Assembly (NCBI GenBank): GCA_001769655.1
Contig: MEPC01000020.1
Location: 281,922-327,316, forward strand
Origin: Bacteroidetes bacterium RIFCSPLOWO2_12_FULL_37_12
GTDB lineage: Bacteria; Bacteroidota; Bacteroidia; 2-12-FULL-37-12
Direction of reading: 5' to 3'
DNA length: 45,395 nucleotides
Position 1 is the stretch's first letter; each line of letters opens with the position of its first letter. The notes beneath the pieces are model-generated. The model was not told the origin of the DNA, did not search any database, and saw only the letters and a list, made by a program, of their open reading frames with translations. Of the stretch, positions 1 to 8,087 are shown one piece after another. Both the position numbers and the translations under genes were made by a program.

Positions 1-150
1 TCCTTTCGGTTTAACATAAACCATTTCACGAACGGTAATTTCAGCAGACAAACATAGCAAGGCGGCTCTTATTCCCAATACGGCAGAGGCAATCCCCCCC
101 CCTAACCATTCAGGCGGAGCGGCGAGTAAAATATTTATCTTTTTTTTCAA
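1..150 (-). CDS. Glycosyltransferase-like protein, N-terminal fragment (runs off left edge)
   Basis: This frame is open from a TTG at 148-150 to the window edge (50 codons), with an in-frame TAA four codons upstream of that TTG, so this is the start of a gene. The fragment begins MKKKINILLAAPPEWLGGG and reaches VREMVYVKPKG. A short hydrophobic strand followed by a glycine-rich loop (LGGGIAS) is the usual start of a GT-B, GT4-family glycosyltransferase; the assignment is inferred from these 50 residues only. It follows the polymerase gene in the same direction with a 34-bp gap, consistent with one polysaccharide operon continuing to the left. The three glycines (residues 17-19) are encoded by an uninterrupted run of nine G's. 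No ATG is available, so TTG is the best start; no clear Shine-Dalgarno sequence is seen. Confidence 0.5.
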   Translation of the reverse strand, partial: MKKKINILLAAPPEWLGGGIASAVLGIRAALLCLSAEITVREMVYVKPKG

Positions 151-184
151 GTCAATATATTATAAATGAAATTGTTATAATAAA

Positions 185-1564
185 TTACTCTTTTAATAAC
201 ACGGGATGCTTGTCAGCAATTATGGCAGTTTTAATCTGCATAGCCGATATGAAAAAATATATGAAATTACAAAGTCGTGAAAGCAGTCCGGGATCGGTTA
301 TGGTCTGAATCAAAAGAACTGTAAAAATTATTACATTCACATAAAAAACCTCTTTTGGGCATTTTTTCTTTATCAAGCGCAATACATATATAAATGTTGA
401 TAATATAATTAGTGTGCCTACTATTCCAAATTCAGCCAATATTATTACTAATGTTGCATCTGTAGATAATTTTGATGTTATATTAATGAACTCATTGGTT
501 CCAACCAAATTAGAACCAAAAAGGAAGTGGTCAAGGAATAAGGGAATACAATAAAGGGTAATGGTAATAGTGGACATGTTGTTCCAATTTATTTCTTGAA
601 TATCTAAAGAAGAGAGGTCAAAAAGTGCGAATATGTTTGTCATTCTCAGGAAAGGGTTATCTGAAGAATACAGATCTTCTTTATTTGTTTCACTGATATT
701 AATTAAGAAAGGGACTATAAAATAAAGAATGCAACAACTTATAAAAGCAAGTTTCCAAAATAACTTCCTATTTTTAAACCATAAAATAAGAACGATTCCA
801 ACAATTATACTCAGCAAGGAGGCCTTGTTTCCGGATAAAATAAGGGCATACAACCCAAATAAAATCAAAACCCAATAAAGTGTCTTGTATTCAATTAGAG
901 AACGGGAAATTAAAATAGAACTAAGAAAATAAATAATGATCATGGCTAAAAAATTACCATAATGATTAAAACGACCTAAGGTCCCGGTTGCTAATCTTCC
1001 TCCTGCGTCTAATTGGGTTGAAGCCACAACCGGCACAGTTTTTTCTCCGATTTGTACTTCATGCCGTGAAATTAAAAATTGATTTAAATCCTCCGGTCCA
1101 ATGTATTGAATAATTCCCAAAAAAACCTGAAAGGAAAACATCAGTAATAAAAACCGGTGAAAAGTTTTTTGATCAAAGTTTTTATTCATTAATAGGGCAA
1201 GTAAAAAAACCAACGATCCGATATATTCGCCCCTATAATAATTAAAATAAGTGGTAAAGGGTAACCCTCTTAAAAAAGCAAGACCTAATAAATAAATACA
1301 AACGAAAACAGATAATAGAAAGTAAGGATGGTTAATTAGCAATGAAGATTTATTATACACTACCACATACACTACCAGCCCTGCGAGTAAAAGTAAATTA
1401 ATAAGTGTCTCCGTATAGGGAAGCAGTTCCGGTGCTATTTTATCAGTTATTAATTGCGAAAAGGCGAGAAGGACTATAAGCAAATAAATAAGCCCGATGG
1501 GTTTATTAAAAATAAATATTGCAAAAAGTGAAAGTATGAATAAAATAAGAATGACTGCTATCAT
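185..1564 (-). CDS. wzy: O-antigen polymerase/ligase family membrane protein (Wzy-like)
   Basis: The 459-residue protein is almost entirely hydrophobic, with roughly ten to twelve transmembrane segments and one longer external loop in the middle (about residues 165-195). After that loop comes the GRFNHYGNFLAM region, which resembles the conserved region of the O-antigen ligase/polymerase (Wzy_C, PF04932) family. Such proteins join undecaprenyl-linked repeat units in the periplasm, or transfer them to lipid A or protein. Polymerase is favoured because a flippase and a chain-length regulator are in the same locus, but a ligase or protein O-oligosaccharyltransferase cannot be excluded from sequence alone. 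Its ATG overlaps the stop of the upstream gene in an ATGA arrangement (1561-1564), which suggests translational coupling. Confidence 0.72.
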   Translation of the reverse strand: MIAVILILFILSLFAIFIFNKPIGLIYLLIVLLAFSQLITDKIAPELLPYTETLINLLLLAGLVVYVVVYNKSSLLINHPYFLLSVFVCIYLLGLAFLRGLPFTTYFNYYRGEYIGSLVFLLALLMNKNFDQKTFHRFLLLMFSFQVFLGIIQYIGPEDLNQFLISRHEVQIGEKTVPVVASTQLDAGGRLATGTLGRFNHYGNFLAMIIIYFLSSILISRSLIEYKTLYWVLILFGLYALILSGNKASLLSIIVGIVLILWFKNRKLFWKLAFISCCILYFIVPFLINISETNKEDLYSSDNPFLRMTNIFALFDLSSLDIQEINWNNMSTITITLYCIPLFLDHFLFGSNLVGTNEFINITSKLSTDATLVIILAEFGIVGTLIILSTFIYVLRLIKKKCPKEVFYVNVIIFTVLLIQTITDPGLLSRLCNFIYFFISAMQIKTAIIADKHPVLLKE

Positions 1565-3108
1565 ACGGCAATTTTATAATTATTTAAGTGGAGAAGAAAA
1601 TTCTCAATGTTGGATTTGATTCTGAATATATCACAAGTACCAAAGAATCTATCAATAAGATGATGGCTTATAGATTGGGTATGCATTTGTTCCGAAATAT
1701 TACTGAATTCTAAAATTGCTTTATCGAGTTCATCCTTTTGAGTAGCAAGTTTGGTAAAAGGAATTTCTTTTACAAAATCTAAAGATTCATGATAAGGGTT
1801 GTAACACAAAATTATTTTTTTTCCCCTCCATAGACAAGGAATCATCGCATCTAAGGAAAACGTTACTATAAGATCTGCTTGTGCGATATCCATCATTAAC
1901 GTAGAGCCAGGTATCCTGTTAAAACGGGGAACCGAATTCATCCACAAATTGTTTTCGTCTTGTGTAAAAACGGGATGAGTTCTTAGCAAACCCTTTGTAC
2001 AGGATTGAATAAGTTTGCTTTGTATTAACATTTGGGTGTAAAAATATTGAAGTTCCCGGGTACCCTGACCTGCCAGTATCAGAATTTCATATTTTTTTGG
2101 AAAATGATCAGAGGATATTACATCAGGAATAATTTGTAAGGGTGCTCCCATTATAAAAAGGCGATTTTCTTCAATCCCTGCCTGGATGAGTAATTTTTTT
2201 TCACGCTCGCTACAACATAGCATCCACTTGCAAAGCGGGGAATAATACCTTGGTTCCAGCAGGGTGCCGTGTTGAATTTGAACGGTTTGCCTTTCTAACT
2301 TGTTTAATTCTTCAGCAAGCATCAATTGTTTTCCTATAAAATCATCTTCAAAGAAAAAAAGGGTATCAGGAAAAAAACGGTCTATTCGTTTTGACATCAT
2401 TTTTCCCCAGTGTTGATAAATAAATGATTTTAAAACAAGTTGTTGAATTTCAAATGATGTTTTGGTATTAAAAATATAATTACTAAGACACTTTTCACAA
2501 GCCAGGTGAATATAAATTCCTGACGATATACAATAAGAAAGCATTCTGAAAAATAATTTAAAAGGAGTAAAAACTGGAGGCAAAAAGAAAGGGGTGATCC
2601 CTTGAGGAGAGTATTTTTTCTTACCATCTATTAAATTGAATATCTTATTGGTATAAATACATGCTATTCCTGTTTTTTCTGGAGGGAAAAATTTATCAAG
2701 CAATGATAATTTAGGAAGCCCATGAGGGGTTACTATTCCAACGTATTTGAATTGGGAGCACGAATTCTTTGAACCGGTGATTGTTTGCAAGTGTGTTATC
2801 TTGTAAATAAAACGAAGAAAAAACCATGAGAATAATGATTGAATATAAATGAAAAAAGCAAGCAGAATTAATTTGAGAAGTTTTAAATAATGTAAAACAG
2901 ACACCTTCTTCTCAAGATGAGATAAATAAAAAGATTTTAATTCTGAACGGCAAGATTGGCTTTCAATATTATTGATCACCATTCTTGCAAAAAAAACCTG
3001 ACATTTTAATAAGGCAGTGGGGCTGAGTTGTAAAAATAGATTTAATCCTGCCTCATTCGTAATCTTTTGAATAATACATAAAACGTTATTAAAATCTGAG
3101 GGAGTCAT
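1561..3108 (-). CDS. Putative GT-B-fold polysaccharide transferase
   Basis: The protein has 515 residues. The N-terminal 100 residues are basic and include a hydrophobic stretch (about 77-105) that may lie in or on the membrane. The C-terminal half looks like a GT-B fold: IQHGTLLEPRYYSP and CCSEREKKLLIQAG followed by FIMGAPL resemble the nucleotide-sugar-binding half of capsule and CDP-glycerol-type transferases, where a QHG motif precedes a conserved G-x-P. A later DLIVTFSLDAMIPCLWRGK segment fits the donor-binding region of that fold. I do not recognise a specific family and the substrate is unknown. It is the first gene of a minus-strand pair with the polymerase and is divergent from the methyltransferase at 3206. 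It may add a residue to, or modify, the repeat unit exported by this locus. Confidence 0.5.
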   Translation of the reverse strand: MTPSDFNNVLCIIQKITNEAGLNLFLQLSPTALLKCQVFFARMVINNIESQSCRSELKSFYLSHLEKKVSVLHYLKLLKLILLAFFIYIQSLFSWFFLRFIYKITHLQTITGSKNSCSQFKYVGIVTPHGLPKLSLLDKFFPPEKTGIACIYTNKIFNLIDGKKKYSPQGITPFFLPPVFTPFKLFFRMLSYCISSGIYIHLACEKCLSNYIFNTKTSFEIQQLVLKSFIYQHWGKMMSKRIDRFFPDTLFFFEDDFIGKQLMLAEELNKLERQTVQIQHGTLLEPRYYSPLCKWMLCCSEREKKLLIQAGIEENRLFIMGAPLQIIPDVISSDHFPKKYEILILAGQGTRELQYFYTQMLIQSKLIQSCTKGLLRTHPVFTQDENNLWMNSVPRFNRIPGSTLMMDIAQADLIVTFSLDAMIPCLWRGKKIILCYNPYHESLDFVKEIPFTKLATQKDELDKAILEFSNISEQMHTQSISHHLIDRFFGTCDIFRIKSNIENFLLHLNNYKIAV

Positions 3109-3180
3109 TATTTTTTGGTTATTACTCCGATTGAAATCCGGATAATTCTTATGAAATTACACAAAGTTACTAAATCTTAT

Positions 3181-3188
3181 TACCTTTG
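3181..3188 (+). promoter_or_regulatory. Bacteroidota-type -7 promoter element for the methyltransferase
   Basis: TACCTTTG matches the TAnnTTTG -7 consensus used by the Bacteroidota primary sigma factor and ends 17 bp before the ATG at 3206. No good -33 TTTG is seen at the usual spacing. The element gives this isolated plus-strand gene its own transcription start. Confidence 0.55.
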
Positions 3189-3205
3189 CACAAATCAAAA
3201 AATAA

Positions 3206-4258
3206 ATGAAAAGAATGTTCCTAAAATTTGCACATTACTTCATTGATAAAGCTAAAAAAAGTGCGTATATCAGAAGTTTCTTTGATTCCCGTATTAAAGT
3301 TGAGAAGTTAGAAAGGTTTGGTGAATTTAAAGATTCCTTTAACAATACTTTTGAACTTAGAAAGGGACTCAGAAGTATTATTAAACCTGGTTGGGAAAAC
3401 ATGTATAAAGACAAAATGTTTGATGTGTCTTCCGATTGTTTAAACCAAACAGCTTACAATGGAAAACTTGCAGTCAATGAAATGGTGCCACTCATAAATG
3501 CTTTTGGTAAAAAAATAGCCGGAAGTACTATTTTGGAAATCGGATGCCACGCCGGTGCTACTGCTTTTAGTTTTGCTGAAAAGGGAGGGAAAGAAGTTTT
3601 CGCGTCTGAATTTACTGAATACAAAGTTGAATCAATAGATAGTGAAAGTGTTACAAAAAACAAGTTAGTAAGCGTGAGTGAAGAATTAACCTTTTTAAGA
3701 AATCAGTTAAGCATCAGATATAAGGAAAAAGATAGGGTCAGGTTTGTAGAAGATGATATATGTAATTCTACTTTGCCAAAGAACTATTTTGATATAATTT
3801 CCAGTTGGCAGGTATTAGAACATCTACACCAGCCAAAAAAAGCATTTGAGAATATTGCGTCACTTTTAAAAGACGATGGAATAGCCATCCATGCATATAA
3901 TCCCTTCTTTTGCATAAATGGAGGGCATAGCTTATGTACATTAGATTTCCTCTGGGGGCATGTAAGATTGAATGAACAGGACTTTACAAGATATATTGAA
4001 CAAATAAGACCTCAGGAAAAAGAAAAAGCATTGGCTTTTTATCAAAAAGGGCTTAACCGGATGTCTATTGAAGACCTTAAAAAATATTGTGCCGAAGCAC
4101 ATTTAAAAATACTATCGCTTCTCTTTTTCCATGACAAGCATAACATTAAGAATCTTGACTACGATATACTTTCTCAATGCCAACGCAATTATCCTACTCT
4201 GAGTTTTGACGACTTGATTACACCTATTATCATTTTAATTGTTAAAAAGTCATCCTGA
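3206..4258 (+). CDS. Class I SAM-dependent methyltransferase
   Basis: The 350-residue protein has a Rossmann-type methyltransferase core. Motif I is ILEIGCHAGATAFSFAE (about residues 109-125), an acidic region follows, and DIISSWQVLEHLHQP (about 196-210) is the motif IV region typical of methyltransf_11/23-type sugar or small-molecule methylases. The first 90 residues are an extra N-terminal segment of unknown role. It is the only plus-strand gene inside a minus-strand polysaccharide block and has its own promoter-like element. Its stop codon lies 2 bp from the stop of the convergent flippase gene, so there is no room for a separate terminator. Methylation of a glycan residue is inferred from context; the substrate cannot be read from the sequence. 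Confidence 0.7.
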   Translation: MKRMFLKFAHYFIDKAKKSAYIRSFFDSRIKVEKLERFGEFKDSFNNTFELRKGLRSIIKPGWENMYKDKMFDVSSDCLNQTAYNGKLAVNEMVPLINAFGKKIAGSTILEIGCHAGATAFSFAEKGGKEVFASEFTEYKVESIDSESVTKNKLVSVSEELTFLRNQLSIRYKEKDRVRFVEDDICNSTLPKNYFDIISSWQVLEHLHQPKKAFENIASLLKDDGIAIHAYNPFFCINGGHSLCTLDFLWGHVRLNEQDFTRYIEQIRPQEKEKALAFYQKGLNRMSIEDLKKYCAEAHLKILSLLFFHDKHNIKNLDYDILSQCQRNYPTLSFDDLITPIIILIVKKSS

Positions 4259-4260
4259 AA

Positions 4261-5562
4261 TTATTTTTTTTTATTGAGGAAGAAAAACCAGGGCATAGGA
4301 TGTAATTTATTACTCCATACCCAAGTAATGATAAAACAGATAAAAAAACTTAGCAAACATGCCTGAGCCGCACCAATAGCTCCCAGTAAATTAATGAGGG
4401 AATAATTCAAACCAACATGAAAAACACCGGTAATTATGGTAATCCAGGCGACTACCTGTGTCTTTTCCGTATAAAAGATATTATTAGCAACCACTTTATA
4501 CATGGAATTAAACGCATATCCAAAAGTTATCCATAACACATATACAGACGCTCCCATAAATTCCTTACCAACTACTAAATGAAATACTAAAGGAACAATA
4601 AAACAAAGCAGTGAAGCCATGATAAGAATACCAAAAAATATCAGATAAGTTAGTTTGACAATCTTCAAGTTCATTGCTTCATTCTTCATCTTTAACCTTT
4701 CATACAACCATGGCACGTATGCTTTATTGAATGATTCATACAACAGGACAATAATTTGCCCAAACTGATACCCAAGCATATAGATACCGGTTTCTGCTAA
4801 TCCTATCATATTGGTTATAAAAAACCTGTCCACCAACATCATTACCGTTAATCCTAAATAATATGGAACCAGGGGTACTCCAAAATTTAAAATATGTCTC
4901 AGATAATTTCTGTCAAACTCTAGTTTAAATCGCCATTGCTTCCACATAATAAATAAAGAGAGGATACCCAATCCTCCTACAGCGATCACCTGCCCTAATA
5001 TTCTCCCTTGCCATCCCATGGATAAAGATACCACCAACCAGATTGATATGGATAAATTTATCAAGGTCTGTACTACCTGAAGAACACCAAAGAGGATAGG
5101 TTTTTTTTGCCCTACCCAAAGTAATAGAACGGTTAGATTTAAAAAATAACCAACAGAAAAAATAATCACTGACCATAGCCAATTCGCTGGGAAAGCACTA
5201 AGGGTCGAAATTGGTCCTGCGAACAACCAAACCATTCCACTCACTATACAAGTGCTTACTATCAATATCAACAGACCATTGCCAATATATTTTGGAAAAT
5301 CAACCGTCTCTCTGTTGTAATATTTCTGATGAATGGCACCATAGGCATTTAAACCCACAAAGGGAGAAATAAAGCTGAAAAGTACCTGGAACATGGCTAC
5401 TATTCCATAATCAACAGGTGACAAATACCTCGTTAAAATCGGTATCATTAAAAACGGAATAGCGTTATTGAGAACAGAGGAAATAGTGTAAATGCCGGAA
5501 GAACGAAATAAAGTTGACTCAAAAATTCTTTTGAACATCGTGTTGTAGTTATTAAATATCAC
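4261..5562 (-). CDS. wzx: Oligosaccharide flippase (Wzx-like)
   Basis: The 433-residue protein has about twelve hydrophobic segments. The N-terminal pattern FRSSGIYTISSVLNNAIPFL then MIPILTRYLSPVDYG is characteristic of the polysaccharide biosynthesis/MATE-like family (PF01943/PF13440), which moves undecaprenyl-diphosphate-linked repeat units across the inner membrane. It belongs with the Wzy-like and Wzz-like proteins of this locus in a Wzx/Wzy-dependent pathway. Two starts are possible: the ATG at 5562 or a second at 5538, which begins MFKRIFESTLFRSSG and resembles family N-termini better. Neither has a convincing Shine-Dalgarno sequence. The gap to pseI upstream is occupied by an 8-bp tandem repeat. 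Confidence 0.85.
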   Translation of the reverse strand: MIFNNYNTMFKRIFESTLFRSSGIYTISSVLNNAIPFLMIPILTRYLSPVDYGIVAMFQVLFSFISPFVGLNAYGAIHQKYYNRETVDFPKYIGNGLLILIVSTCIVSGMVWLFAGPISTLSAFPANWLWSVIIFSVGYFLNLTVLLLWVGQKKPILFGVLQVVQTLINLSISIWLVVSLSMGWQGRILGQVIAVGGLGILSLFIMWKQWRFKLEFDRNYLRHILNFGVPLVPYYLGLTVMMLVDRFFITNMIGLAETGIYMLGYQFGQIIVLLYESFNKAYVPWLYERLKMKNEAMNLKIVKLTYLIFFGILIMASLLCFIVPLVFHLVVGKEFMGASVYVLWITFGYAFNSMYKVVANNIFYTEKTQVVAWITIITGVFHVGLNYSLINLLGAIGAAQACLLSFFICFIITWVWSNKLHPMPWFFFLNKKK

Positions 5563-5573
5563 TATTCAGGAAA

Positions 5574-5605
5574 AGGGGTATAGGGGTATAAAGGTATAGG
5601 AGTAT
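5574..5605. repeat. Four 8-bp tandem repeats (AGGGGTAT type) upstream of wzx
   Basis: The units AGGGGTAT, AGGGGTAT, AAAGGTAT and AGGAGTAT follow each other without interruption and fill most of the gap between the wzx start and the pseI stop. On the minus strand this is the 5' leader of the flippase gene. Confidence 0.8.
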
Positions 5606-5610
5606 AACCA

Positions 5611-6654
5611 TCAAATAATCATTCCCCATTTTAAAGCCGTTCCCCTCTTAATATCCTGATTAACTTTTTTGCCTAAAATCAACTCCCAAAACCTTGGATG
5701 TAAACCATCGCCAGGGCGAATGATCCGGACATTCTCTTCTGTTAATAAATCATCCTTTTTTATATCTTTAATTATATAGAGAGAACGTTTAAACCGCAAA
5801 CTTTTTTCCTCTGCCTGCTGAATGCCATATTGAATTTTTCCAAGTGATAAAAATGCACGTTCCGTTTCTACTACTAATGCTTTCAATTCCTCCGGCTCTA
5901 ATGAAAATGCAGAATCCACCCCTCCCTCCGCCCTGCTTAATGTAAAATGTTTCTCAATCACCCTTGCCCCAAGAACTACAGATGCAACGGCTGCGCCTAT
6001 GCCCATAGTATGGTCCGATAAACCGACATGGCAATTGAACAACTCAGCTAAATGAGGAATGGTTAATAAATTAGTGTTTTCCGGTGAAGCGGGATAACTG
6101 CTTGTACATTTGAGCAAAATCAAATCTTTGCAACCAGAGTCACGCAAAACCTTTACGGTCTCTTCCAAATCAGAAAGGGTGGATAAACCGGTGGAAACAA
6201 TTACCGGCTTTCCGGTAGCCGCTACCTTTTTCAGTAAAGGATAATGATTATTTTCAAACGATGCAATTTTATAAGCGGGAACTCCCAACGCTTCTAAAAA
6301 ATCTACTGCTGAATCATCAAAGGGAGTGCTAAATGCAAGAAGTCCTCTTTTATTAGCGTGATCAAAAATTGGTTTGTGCCACTCCCATGGAGTATAGGCA
6401 TCCTGATAAAGTTGATATAAATTTTTACCTTTCCATAAAGAGGTCTTGTCTTCAATAAAAAATAATCCGTGAGAAGCGTCAATGGTTAACGTATCGGCAG
6501 TATAGGTTTGCAACTTAATAGCATGAGCGCCGGCATCGGCTGCTGCATCCACGATAGCCAATGCTTTGTCTAACGACTGATTATGATTGCCGCTCATTTC
6601 GGCAATGATGAATGGCTTATAGCTACTGCTTATTTCAATGTTTGATATTTTCAT
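5611..6654 (-). CDS. pseI: Pseudaminic acid synthase PseI
   Basis: This enzyme condenses 2,4-diacetamido-2,4,6-trideoxy-L-altrose with phosphoenolpyruvate to give pseudaminic acid. The 347 residues match the NeuB/PseI family in length and layout. A TIM-barrel synthase domain covers residues 1-270 (FIIAEMSGNHN at 15-25, AIKLQTYTADT at 45-55, GLSDHTMGIGAA at 211-222, EKHFTLSRAEGGVDSAFSLE at 234-253). A C-terminal SAF/antifreeze-like domain follows at about 285-347. The RAEGGVDSAFSLEP wording after EKHFTL points to PseI rather than a sialic acid synthase (NeuB), where this region reads differently. Its ATG overlaps the formyltransferase stop by 4 bp (ATGA), so it is probably translated with the rest of the Pse operon. 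Confidence 0.93.
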   Translation of the reverse strand: MKISNIEISSSYKPFIIAEMSGNHNQSLDKALAIVDAAADAGAHAIKLQTYTADTLTIDASHGLFFIEDKTSLWKGKNLYQLYQDAYTPWEWHKPIFDHANKRGLLAFSTPFDDSAVDFLEALGVPAYKIASFENNHYPLLKKVAATGKPVIVSTGLSTLSDLEETVKVLRDSGCKDLILLKCTSSYPASPENTNLLTIPHLAELFNCHVGLSDHTMGIGAAVASVVLGARVIEKHFTLSRAEGGVDSAFSLEPEELKALVVETERAFLSLGKIQYGIQQAEEKSLRFKRSLYIIKDIKKDDLLTEENVRIIRPGDGLHPRFWELILGKKVNQDIKRGTALKWGMII

Positions 6655-7514
6655 TGTAAGTTATTATTAACATCCATAGTACAATCCGTTTCAAAGTCAA
6701 TTATTTCAATGCACCCATTAGGAGTTTTAACTATGGGTATTTTGTTATTAATTTCTAAAATAGTTCCGTTAGGAATAGTACAGTGGAACCCAAATTCAGA
6801 AAATTTTATTTTGTGAATTATTATTTTATTTCCTCTATAAAAAGTGAAAGCACCGGGATATGGTTTTGCCTGAGCCCTTACCCAATTATATATTCTTTCT
6901 TTTTGCCAATTCCAATCTATTCTTCCATCACCGGCTGTTCGTTTTCCAAAATAAGTTGCCAATAAATTATTTTGTGGCTTGGCAGTATAAGAATTATTTC
7001 TAATGTTTTGTAAGACCTCAATAACAAAATCGGGATATATTTTTTTAAACATTTCCAATAATGTTCCCCCACTATCCTCCGATGATATAGGAATTTTCTT
7101 TTGTGCAAGGATCGCACCTGAGTCACATTCTTCGTCTATTACATGTGCGGTAACGCCTGTTTCACTTTCATTGTTGATGATTGCCCAAACATGAGGGGTT
7201 CTTCCTCTGTATTTGGGTAGTAAAGAGCCATGAAAATTTATAGCTATTTTTTTGGGCAGTTCAATAATATCCTTTTCTATTAAAAATAAATAATTTACTG
7301 ATACAATTACATCACAGTTTATTTTTGGTAATTTTTTTAGTGCCAGTCCATTCCGGGGGTTTCCAGCATAACATGCTATTTTTTTTTCGTTACATAAACG
7401 GACAATTTCAACGGATTGTTTATCTGTAAGCACAAAATTAATATTAAAATGATTCAATAATTTCTGAATCACTTCAAATCCTAATAGACCACTTATTAAT
7501 AATCCAATTTCCAT
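6651..7514 (-). CDS. Formyltransferase family protein (sugar N-formyltransferase candidate)
   Basis: The 287-residue protein belongs to the formyl_trans_N family, which transfers a formyl group from N10-formyltetrahydrofolate. The three catalytic residues of the family are in place: Asn93 and His95 in AINFHGSLLPKYRG, and Asp131 in EECDSGAIL. It is shorter than methionyl-tRNA formyltransferase (about 310-320 residues) and is fused into a Pse operon, overlapping pseH by 1 bp (TAATG) and pseI by 4 bp. A role in N-formylating an amino sugar is therefore much likelier than tRNA formylation. The most economical guess is that it acylates the 4-amino group made by PseC, giving a formyl variant of pseudaminic acid. 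It occupies the place in the gene set where pseG would be expected, but it has no visible relation to a UDP-sugar hydrolase. Confidence 0.8.
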   Translation of the reverse strand: MEIGLLISGLLGFEVIQKLLNHFNINFVLTDKQSVEIVRLCNEKKIACYAGNPRNGLALKKLPKINCDVIVSVNYLFLIEKDIIELPKKIAINFHGSLLPKYRGRTPHVWAIINNESETGVTAHVIDEECDSGAILAQKKIPISSEDSGGTLLEMFKKIYPDFVIEVLQNIRNNSYTAKPQNNLLATYFGKRTAGDGRIDWNWQKERIYNWVRAQAKPYPGAFTFYRGNKIIIHKIKFSEFGFHCTIPNGTILEINNKIPIVKTPNGCIEIIDFETDCTMDVNNNLQ

Positions 7515-8086
7515 TAGTTTTTACCAAAACAAGAATATATCAATACGTTTGTTATTTTCCCATTGATTAAAATATGATTTTTTAATTTAGCTTCCCGTAT
7601 AAAATTAAATTCTTTTACAATTGATTTATAAAGGTGGCGCTGACTTATTTCATAAAAAGTAGTATGAACTTTTATGAACTTTAAATAATAAAATGATATT
7701 GATAAAATAATGTGTAAATAGTTTGAAAAATCCTTACTAAATAATTTATCATCTGCATTGCGTTCAGTTGCAGTTAAAAATGAAATTTCAGCATTCCTGC
7801 TTTCCCAGTCAATATGCACTAACCCACCATATCCTATCAACCTATCATTTTCTAAAAAACTAAACAACAATTGATCGGGTTTTTCTTGATCAAATAATTT
7901 ATCAACCACATTTCTAAAGTAAAAATTCTGTTTTTCTTTTGTTAGAAGTTCTTTTTGCCTGAGAATATCAATTTGCTCATTGCGCCATTTCATGATAGCA
8001 TACTTATCTTCATTCCGGATAGCTATCAGTTTATATTTTCCATGCATAAATTCTTGTTGTGATAAACATTTGTATGTTTTGTGCAT
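7514..8086 (-). CDS. pseH: PseH-like GNAT N-acetyltransferase
   Basis: This is probably the acetyl-CoA-dependent enzyme that acetylates the 4-amino group of the PseC product. The 190-residue protein has the GNAT order IAIRNEDKYAIMKWRNEQ, then LLFSFLENDRLIGYGGLVHI and NAEISFLTATERN, followed by a C-terminal half shaped like that of other PseH-type proteins in Bacteroidota. I chose the ATG at 8086, 1 nt after the pseF stop (TAA-A-ATG), because family members start with a segment like MHKTYKCLSQQEF. A start at 8110 would add eight residues and overlap pseF by 23 bp. The TAATG overlap with the formyltransferase puts two possible acyl donors for the same amino group in one transcript. Confidence 0.78.
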   Translation of the reverse strand: MHKTYKCLSQQEFMHGKYKLIAIRNEDKYAIMKWRNEQIDILRQKELLTKEKQNFYFRNVVDKLFDQEKPDQLLFSFLENDRLIGYGGLVHIDWESRNAEISFLTATERNADDKLFSKDFSNYLHIILSISFYYLKFIKVHTTFYEISQRHLYKSIVKEFNFIREAKLKNHILINGKITNVLIYSCFGKN

Positions 8087-8087
8087 T

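Noticed and set aside
6651-7514. Reading the formyltransferase as methionyl-tRNA formyltransferase (fmt)
   Set aside because: The catalytic residues are shared by the whole family; its length and tight coupling to pseH and pseI make a sugar substrate more likely.
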